From assembly GCF_000189395.1 (NCBI RefSeq), contig NZ_AEPB01000034.1, positions 1 to 51,349 of the forward strand: a DNA stretch of 51,349 nt. The letters are read 5' to 3'. Under the pieces are notes generated by a model. The model did not search any database, was not told the DNA's origin, and was given only the letters and a program-made list of their open reading frames with translations. A program made the position numbers and the translations under genes. Positions 45,746 through 51,349 of the stretch are shown one piece after another; the stretch's first letter is position 1; each line of letters begins with the position of its first letter. The stretch is from Planococcus donghaensis MPA1U2 (GTDB lineage: Bacteria > Bacillota > Bacilli > Bacillales_A > Planococcaceae).

Positions 45746-46765
45746 ATGACTGAGCGTAAAACCATCTTAGACGTTAAAGGTTTACAAACATCCTTTTTCA
45801 CAGACGATGGAGAGATACCAGCAGTAGATAATGTAAATTTTCACATACGAGAAGGTGAAGTGCTTGGCATTGTCGGTGAATCGGGATGCGGAAAAAGTGT
45901 AACTTCACTTTCAATAATGGGTCTAGTTCCAAGTCCACCAGGAAAAATTAAAGGTGGAGAGATTTTATTTCAGGATAAAGATTTAACAAAATTATCCGAG
46001 AAAAAAATGCGGGAAATCAGAGGGAATGATATCGCGATGATTTTCCAAGAACCGATGACTTCGTTAAACCCGTTGTTCACAATCGGCAATCAGCTTCGTG
46101 AAGCCATTAAAATTCATAAAAAAGATTGGTCAAAAGAACAAGTTCAAGAACGCGCAATTGAGATGATGAAGTTAGTTGGGTTGCCAAGACCAGAAGGCTT
46201 AATGAAGGAATATCCCCACCAGCTATCAGGCGGAATGCGACAACGTGTCATGATTGCAATGGCTTTGTTGTGTGATCCGAAAGTACTTATTGCGGATGAA
46301 CCGACAACGGCACTTGATGTAACCATTCAGTCTCAAATTTTAAAACTAATAAAAAATCTAAATGAACGTTTAAATACAGCCGTGTTATTGATTACTCATG
46401 ACCTTGGAGTAGTAGCTGAAACTTGTGAGCGAGTCGTTGTCATGTATTCAGGAAAAGTGGTTGAAGAAGGACCTGTTCACACCATTTTCAATGATCCACA
46501 ACATCCTTATACAAAAGGTTTGCTTGAGTCAGTTCCAGATATGCGCTTTAAAAAAGATCGACTTTACTCGATTCCTGGAAACGTTCCCAAACCGGGATCG
46601 GTTAAAACAGGATGCAAGTTTGCGGCACGTTGCGAATTTGCTTTTGATCGCTGCATAACGGAAAGTCCAGAACTGTACCAAACAGCAGAAGATCATCAAA
46701 CACGCTGTTTCCTATTTGATCCGAAGGAGGTACAGTCGCATGACAGAACCATTATTGAAAGTTGA
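45746..46765 (+). CDS. Peptide ABC importer ATPase (DppD/OppD type)
   Basis: A 339-residue ATPase subunit. Walker A is GESGCGKS, the signature is LSGGMRQRVMIAMALL and Walker B is VLIADEPTTALD. The C-terminal oligopeptide/dipeptide extension contains GCKFAARCEFAFDRC and a later Cys, a four-cysteine set conserved in these subunits and reported to hold an iron-sulfur cluster in some of them. It pairs with the next gene to power one importer. ATG 45746 follows GGGGGAG. Its end overlaps the next gene by 26 bases. Confidence 0.9.
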   Translation: MTERKTILDVKGLQTSFFTDDGEIPAVDNVNFHIREGEVLGIVGESGCGKSVTSLSIMGLVPSPPGKIKGGEILFQDKDLTKLSEKKMREIRGNDIAMIFQEPMTSLNPLFTIGNQLREAIKIHKKDWSKEQVQERAIEMMKLVGLPRPEGLMKEYPHQLSGGMRQRVMIAMALLCDPKVLIADEPTTALDVTIQSQILKLIKNLNERLNTAVLLITHDLGVVAETCERVVVMYSGKVVEEGPVHTIFNDPQHPYTKGLLESVPDMRFKKDRLYSIPGNVPKPGSVKTGCKFAARCEFAFDRCITESPELYQTAEDHQTRCFLFDPKEVQSHDRTIIES

Positions 46766-47723
46766 AGGACTTAAAAAGTATTTTCCGATTAAGTCGGGAA
46801 TTTTAGGTAAAGTAAGCAATCATGTAAAAGCTGTAGACGATGTATCATTCACCGTTCAAGAAGGCGAGACGTTAGGAATTGTTGGGGAATCAGGTTGTGG
46901 AAAATCTACAACAGGACGAATGTTGATGCGTCTTTTAGAACCAACTGAAGGCGTTGTAACTTTTGATGGCCAAGAATTAACGAGTCTATCAAACAGCGAT
47001 ATGCGTAAAGCGCGTCGAGATATTCAAATGGTTTTCCAAGATCCATACGCGTCATTAAACCCTCGTCATACGATTGAGAAAATTTTAATGGAACCGCTTA
47101 ATGTTCATAATATAGGCGATCCAAAAGAGCGCAAAAAGAAAGTTCATGAGTTTTTGGAAATTGTCGGTTTAAGCAGTTACCATGCAAAGCGCTATCCTCA
47201 CCAATTTAGTGGTGGTCAAAGGCAGCGTATTGGAATTGCACGAGCATTAATGACAAATCCAAAACTGATTATTGCAGATGAACCCGTTTCAGCACTTGAT
47301 GTATCAATTCAGGCGCAAGTATTGAATTTGATGCAAGACTTGCAAAAAGAGCTGAAACTTACTTATATATTCATTGCCCATGATTTAGGGGTGGTTCGTC
47401 ATATAAGCGACCGTGTGGGTGTGATGTATCTAGGGCAAATGGCAGAACTTGCTAACACTGAGGATTTATATGAAAAACCACTTCATCCGTATACGCAAGC
47501 CTTATTGGCTGCAGTACCGGTACCGGACCCAGATTTTGTCCGAGAAGAAGTGATTATCACGGGTGATGTTCCAAGCCCGGCAAATCCACCAAGCGGTTGT
47601 AGGTTCCATACTCGCTGTCCATTTAAAATGGACATTTGTTCAGAAGTAGTACCAGTTTTTGCAGAAGTTGAAGAAGGTCATTCTGTTGCCTGTCATCTTT
47701 ACGAAGAGTCCAGGCCGCAATGA
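46740..47723 (+). CDS. Peptide ABC importer ATPase (DppF/OppF type)
   Basis: A 327-residue ATPase subunit. Walker A is GESGCGKST, the signature is [15 protein letters not shown] and Walker B is [12 protein letters not shown]. The N-terminus KYFPIKSGI is typical of OppF/DppF. The C-terminal cysteine motif [15 protein letters not shown] is also present. ATG 46740 follows GGAGG and lies inside the end of the preceding ATPase gene, so the two are translationally coupled. Confidence 0.9.
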   Translation: MTEPLLKVEGLKKYFPIKSGILGKVSNHVKAVDDVSFTVQEGETLGIVGESGCGKSTTGRMLMRLLEPTEGVVTFDGQELTSLSNSDMRKARRDIQMVFQDPYASLNPRHTIEKILMEPLNVHNIGDPKERKKKVHEFLEIVGLSSYHAKRYPHQFSGGQRQRIGIARALMTNPKLIIADEPVSALDVSIQAQVLNLMQDLQKELKLTYIFIAHDLGVVRHISDRVGVMYLGQMAELANTEDLYEKPLHPYTQALLAAVPVPDPDFVREEVIITGDVPSPANPPSGCRFHTRCPFKMDICSEVVPVFAEVEEGHSVACHLYEESRPQ

Positions 47724-47752
47724 TAATAAATAGAAAAAATGGAGGGGTTAAC

Positions 47753-49363
47753 TTGGGAAAGAAAAAGTTTTTAACGTGGTCATTATTATTGCTTTTATTA
47801 GTCTCAACAGCACTTTTTGGCTGTAGTTCTGACGAAAGCTCAGAAGAAGGCGGTAGCGAAGGAGGATCCTCTGAAGAGAAGACATTGATCTTTGGACGTG
47901 GAGGCGACTCTGTTTCTCTTGATCCAATCGCAGTTACTGACGGTGAATCATTTAAAGTAACAAAAAACATTTTTGATACGCTAGTAAACTTTGGTGAACA
48001 GGATACAGAGATTGAACCTGGATTGGCGTCTGAATGGACTCCTTCAGAAGACGGACTGACGTATACGTTCAAATTGCAAGAAGGCGTTAAGTTCCACGAT
48101 GGCACTGATTTTAATGCAGAAGCTGTAGTGAAAAACTTTGAGCGCTGGGCAGCTGGTGACGGCGAGAAGTTCCCTTATTACGGTTCTATGTTTGGTGGAT
48201 ACGGTGATGATGAAGGACATGTTATCGAATCTGTTGAAGCAACAGGCGATTACGAAGTTGTCTTTACATTAAAACGTCCACAAGCACCATTCCTTAAAAA
48301 CTTGGCAATGAGCCCATTTGCGATTGCATCTCCAACTGCAGTTGAAGAAGCTGGGGACTCTTTCGGAGATAACCCAGTTGGAACAGGTCCATTTAAATTT
48401 GTTGAATGGAAACGTAACGATACAATTACGATCGAGAAGTTTGATGATTACTGGGTGGAAGGCGAACCTAAATTGGATCAAGTCGTATTCCGCGCAATTC
48501 CAGATAACTCAGCTCGTTTAAATGCTTTATTATCAGGAGAAATTGATTTGGCAGATGGAATTACACCATCTGATGCTGGAACAATCGAAGGCGACGATAA
48601 CCTTCAATTGTTTGAACGTCCATCTATGAACGTCGGCTACCTTGGAATGACTGTAACACGTGAACCTTTTGATGATCCTAAAGTACGTCAAGCGGTAAAT
48701 CATGCAATCGACAAACAGGCGATTGTAGATGCATTCTTTGAAGGACGCGCAGAAGTAGCGAAAAACCCAATTCCGCCAGTAATTAGCGGATATAACGATA
48801 GCATTGAAGATTACGAATACAGCCCGGAAAAAGCAAAAGAATTATTAGCTGAAGCTGGTCTTGAAGATGGCTTTGACATGGAGCTTTATGCAATGCCAGT
48901 TCCACGTCCATATATGCCAGATGGTCAAAAAGTAGCGGAAGCAATCCAAAAGAATTTGGCTGATGTTGGCATTAATGCTGAGATCGTATCATTTGAATGG
49001 GCAACGTATTTAGAAAAAGCTGCAAACGGAGAAGCTGATGCATTCCTACTAGGATGGACTGGCGATAACGGCGATGCAGATAACTTCCTATATGCTTTGC
49101 TTGATCAAGATAATGTCGGTACAAACAACTATACGTACTATGAAAGCCAAGAATTGCACGATGTTCTTATTAAAGCTCAATCAGAAGTTGATGAGGATAC
49201 AAGAAACGAATTATACATGCAAGCTCAAGAAATCATCCATGAAGATGCTCCTTGGGTTCCACTTGCTCACTCTACACCGCTATTAGCTGGTGGGAAAAAC
49301 GTAATTAATTTCAAAGCACATCCAACAGGTTCTGACAAATTGGCTTCAGTAGATTTAGAGTAG
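47753..49363 (+). CDS. Peptide-binding lipoprotein (SBP family 5, DppA-like)
   Basis: A 536-residue extracellular lipoprotein that captures the substrate. A signal peptide ends in the lipobox LFGC with lipid-anchored Cys24, followed by a Ser/Glu/Gly-rich linker. The mature domain is family 5: LTYTFKLQEGVKFHDG, NPVGTGPFKFVEW and YAMPVPRPYMPDGQKVAE, the last nearest to dipeptide-binding proteins. TTG 47753 is the start (GGAGGGG 5 bases upstream); an ATG at 47720 belongs to the oppF end. A hairpin after the gene may make its transcript more abundant. Dipeptide or oligopeptide specificity is inferred. Confidence 0.88.
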   Translation: MGKKKFLTWSLLLLLLVSTALFGCSSDESSEEGGSEGGSSEEKTLIFGRGGDSVSLDPIAVTDGESFKVTKNIFDTLVNFGEQDTEIEPGLASEWTPSEDGLTYTFKLQEGVKFHDGTDFNAEAVVKNFERWAAGDGEKFPYYGSMFGGYGDDEGHVIESVEATGDYEVVFTLKRPQAPFLKNLAMSPFAIASPTAVEEAGDSFGDNPVGTGPFKFVEWKRNDTITIEKFDDYWVEGEPKLDQVVFRAIPDNSARLNALLSGEIDLADGITPSDAGTIEGDDNLQLFERPSMNVGYLGMTVTREPFDDPKVRQAVNHAIDKQAIVDAFFEGRAEVAKNPIPPVISGYNDSIEDYEYSPEKAKELLAEAGLEDGFDMELYAMPVPRPYMPDGQKVAEAIQKNLADVGINAEIVSFEWATYLEKAANGEADAFLLGWTGDNGDADNFLYALLDQDNVGTNNYTYYESQELHDVLIKAQSEVDEDTRNELYMQAQEIIHEDAPWVPLAHSTPLLAGGKNVINFKAHPTGSDKLASVDLE

Positions 49364-49372
49364 GCAATTCAC

Positions 49373-49409
49373 GGGAGGGAGTCGGGATGATTTCCTCCCC
49401 CTTTTTTTT
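49373..49409 (+). terminator. Intra-operon hairpin/partial terminator
   Basis: GGGAGG pairs with CCTCCC across a loop of about 14 bases and is followed by eight T's. It lies between the binding protein and permease genes and probably ends part of the transcripts, giving more binding protein than permease. Confidence 0.65.
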
Positions 49410-49448
49410 ACAGTTATACATATTGCAAGAGATGGAGAGGTGAAGAAG

Positions 49449-50453
49449 ATGCTTCACTATATTGGAAGAAGGCTTTTACAGTTAATCCCAGTGTTACTCG
49501 GCATGACATTTATCGTCTTTATGATTATCCGTGCAATTCCTGGTGATCCTGCACAAGTTATTCTTGGTCAGCAAGCATCCGAAGAAGCAATAAAAGCATT
49601 ACGAACAAATCTAGGGTTAGACAATCCATGGTATATCCAGTATTTTGACTACCTAAAAGGACTGGTTACTGGCGATTTAGGAGAATCACTTCGTACACGT
49701 ACTCCTGTAGTAGATGAAGTATGGCCATATTTGGCAGCTACGATTGAGCTTTCTTTATTTGCTATTATTATTGCGGTAATTATCGGAATCAATGCAGGTA
49801 TTATTTCAGCTTGGTTTCAAAATTCTTGGTTTGACTATTTAGCGATGATTATTGCATTGATTGGGGTATCAATGCCGATTTTCTGGCTTGGGTTAATGAA
49901 CCAATGGATTTTCTCGATTGAACTTGGGATTTTACCGACTACTGGTCGAGAAAATGTTCGAGACCCTGTCGATGTCATTACTGGATTCTATGTACTAGAT
50001 ACATTGATGGCAGGAGATTTTAACCAATTGTCTACTGTACTTAAACACCTTGTATTACCAGGAACAGCTTTAGCGACTATTCCAATGGCGATTATTGCTA
50101 GAATGACGCGTTCAAGTATGCTAGAAGTTATGCGTTCTGACTTTGTTCGAACAGCTCGGTCAAAAGGGCTATCCATGTTTTGGGTAGTTTACAAACATGC
50201 GCTTAAAAATGCAATCATTCCAGTGTTAACGATTATTGGGCTTCAAATGGGGCTTCTACTTGGTGGGGCTATTTTGACAGAAACTATTTTCGGATGGCCA
50301 GGAATTGGCCGTTATATTTATGAAGCGATTGGTTTCCGTGATTACCCGGTTATTCAGTCAGGCATTTTAATTGTTGCGTTTATCTTTGTTATGATCAATT
50401 TACTTGTCGATTTGCTATACGGTTTAGTTGATCCACGCATCAAATATGACTAG
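49449..50453 (+). CDS. Peptide ABC importer permease (DppB/OppB type)
   Basis: A 334-residue permease with six membrane helices. The start (MLHYIGRRLLQLIPVLLGM) and loop residues RAIPGDPAQVILGQQAS are typical of DppB, and the ATPase-contact EAA motif is near RTARSKGLSMFWVVYKHALK. ATG 49449 lies 5 bases after GAGGTGA; GTG 49440 overlaps it. It is followed after 17 bases by the second permease. Confidence 0.9.
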   Translation: MLHYIGRRLLQLIPVLLGMTFIVFMIIRAIPGDPAQVILGQQASEEAIKALRTNLGLDNPWYIQYFDYLKGLVTGDLGESLRTRTPVVDEVWPYLAATIELSLFAIIIAVIIGINAGIISAWFQNSWFDYLAMIIALIGVSMPIFWLGLMNQWIFSIELGILPTTGRENVRDPVDVITGFYVLDTLMAGDFNQLSTVLKHLVLPGTALATIPMAIIARMTRSSMLEVMRSDFVRTARSKGLSMFWVVYKHALKNAIIPVLTIIGLQMGLLLGGAILTETIFGWPGIGRYIYEAIGFRDYPVIQSGILIVAFIFVMINLLVDLLYGLVDPRIKYD

Positions 50454-50470
50454 GAAGGAGGAGACGTATT

Positions 50471-51349
50471 ATGGCTGAAACAGTAAACAACCAAGAAAAA
50501 GAAGAACTGCAGAAAGTCGCTGGTCCTTGGAAAGAGGCATGGCGAGGTTTCCGTAAAAGTAAAGTAGCGGTTGTTGGTATGGGAATCGTAATTTTCTTTA
50601 TCCTATTAGCAATTTTCGGACCGCTAATTACATTGCAAGGCATCAATGAACAAAATCTGTCTCAACGGCTTATGCCTCCTTCTTCTACTCATTGGATGGG
50701 TACGGACGATTTTGGACGAGATATTTTATCACGAGTTGTATATGGCGCTCGAATTTCATTATGGGTCGGCTTTTTAGCAGTTGTTGGATCTGTGATTGTG
50801 GGAAGTATTTTTGGGATATTAGCAGGTTATTACGGTCGTTGGGTAGATACAATTATTTCGCGTATCTTTGATATTATGCTAGCATTCCCAAGTATTCTAC
50901 TTGCAATTGCAGTTGTATCGGTTTTAGGACCTTCTTTACGTAATGCGTTAATTGCGATTGCAATCATCAACGTACCAAACTTTGGACGTTTGATCCGTTC
51001 AAAAGTATTGAGTATTAAAGAAGATGAATACATTATGTCAGCAAAAGCGATTGGCATGAAAGATAACAGAATTTTGATTTCGCATATTTTACCGAATTCC
51101 ATGGCGCCAGTTATTGTTCAAGGAACATTGGCGATTGCGACGGCAATCATTGAAGCAGCAGCTCTTGGATTCTTAGGGTTAGGTGCACAAGCTCCATCTC
51201 CAGAATGGGGCAAAATGTTAGCAGATTCGCGATCGTATTTAACAAATGCACCTTGGACAATGATTTTCCCTGGGGTAGCAATTATGTTAACAGTATTAGG
51301 CTTTAACTTAATGGGTGACGGCTTACGTGACGCATTAGATCCACGAATG
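50471..51349 (+). CDS. Peptide ABC importer permease (DppC/OppC type), cut by window end
   Basis: The first 293 codons of the second permease. The N-terminal OppC domain (WKEAWRGFRKSKVAVVGMGI) and the periplasmic-side MGTDDFGRDILSRVVYGAR motif are clear, and the EAA loop is SAKAIGMKDNRILISHILPN. The window ends in GDGLRDALDPRM, normally within about ten residues of the C-terminus, so only the last few codons are missing. ATG 50471 follows AGGAGGAGA. With the preceding four genes it makes a complete importer in the order D-F-A-B-C. Confidence 0.9.
   Translation, partial: MAETVNNQEKEELQKVAGPWKEAWRGFRKSKVAVVGMGIVIFFILLAIFGPLITLQGINEQNLSQRLMPPSSTHWMGTDDFGRDILSRVVYGARISLWVGFLAVVGSVIVGSIFGILAGYYGRWVDTIISRIFDIMLAFPSILLAIAVVSVLGPSLRNALIAIAIINVPNFGRLIRSKVLSIKEDEYIMSAKAIGMKDNRILISHILPNSMAPVIVQGTLAIATAIIEAAALGFLGLGAQAPSPEWGKMLADSRSYLTNAPWTMIFPGVAIMLTVLGFNLMGDGLRDALDPRM

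Overview
The window (51,349 bp, low to moderate G+C) looks like a chromosomal core region of a Gram-positive, Bacillus-like bacterium. The best guess is the Planococcaceae, probably Planococcus or a close relative. The evidence is strong AGGAGG-type ribosome sites, frequent TTG/GTG starts, and Bacillus-type housekeeping genes in Bacillus-like order: recX-yfhH-yfhJ / yfhP / mutY-fabL-ygaC-ygaD, plus a yfk-like set. The spore protein gene sspE, which lies between fabL and ygaC in B. subtilis, is absent, and no sporulation gene is seen anywhere. I found no prophage, transposase, CRISPR array, rRNA or tRNA. The genus is inferred, because no database search was possible.

Layout. 1-4.6 kb: a NUDIX hydrolase, a cytochrome bd oxidase operon (cydA-cydB and a 36-residue cydS), and the 23S rRNA methyltransferase rlmCD. 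4.6-7 kb: a START-like protein, an FbpA-like mini-protein and an amidase. 7.0-7.6 kb: a 0.6-kb gene-free, nested inverted-repeat element. 7.6-10.1 kb: a TetR regulator and a divergent 14-helix drug exporter. 10.2-13.6 kb: a DEAD-box helicase, an M29 aminopeptidase and an SGNH hydrolase. 13.6-17.5 kb: an M20 deacylase, a TPP riboswitch with thiT, a MapB-type methionine aminopeptidase and a TspO-like protein. 17.7-24 kb: pepF, an acetyltransferase, a DinB-fold protein, a beta-carbonic anhydrase, mreBH, a 46-residue membrane protein and a second M29 aminopeptidase. 24.1-28.8 kb: a pseudouridine catabolic pair (psuK with its own DNA-binding domain, psuG), then an unassigned FAD monooxygenase/methyltransferase pair ending in a repeat. 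28.8-36.3 kb: YfkK, an alanine/glycine symporter, a YtxH/YfkH stress pair, a P1B-4 metal ATPase, small proteins, OsmC and an MFS exporter. 36.3-45.6 kb: an rlmCD paralogue, YfhF, recX-yfhH-yfhJ, yfhP, mutY-fabL, ygaC and an ABC exporter. 45.7-51.3 kb: a peptide ABC importer (D-F-A-B-C), with the last gene cut by the window edge.

How it works together. Most units are short operons with ATGA or few-base overlaps, and convergent pairs share hairpin terminators that sometimes include both stop codons. Themes are low-oxygen respiration (cydABS), peptide import and turnover (the importer, PepF, two M29 enzymes, Map), nucleoside salvage (psuKG), thiamine uptake, and stress functions. Three units have sigma-B-like promoters. 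The oddest features are mutY, which has no ATG/GTG/TTG start and probably uses ATT, the composite repeat at 7 kb, the psuK promoter palindrome, the uncharacterised monooxygenase/methyltransferase operon, and a possible small RNA or mini-gene at 34.4 kb. I saw no convincing entirely new multi-gene system.
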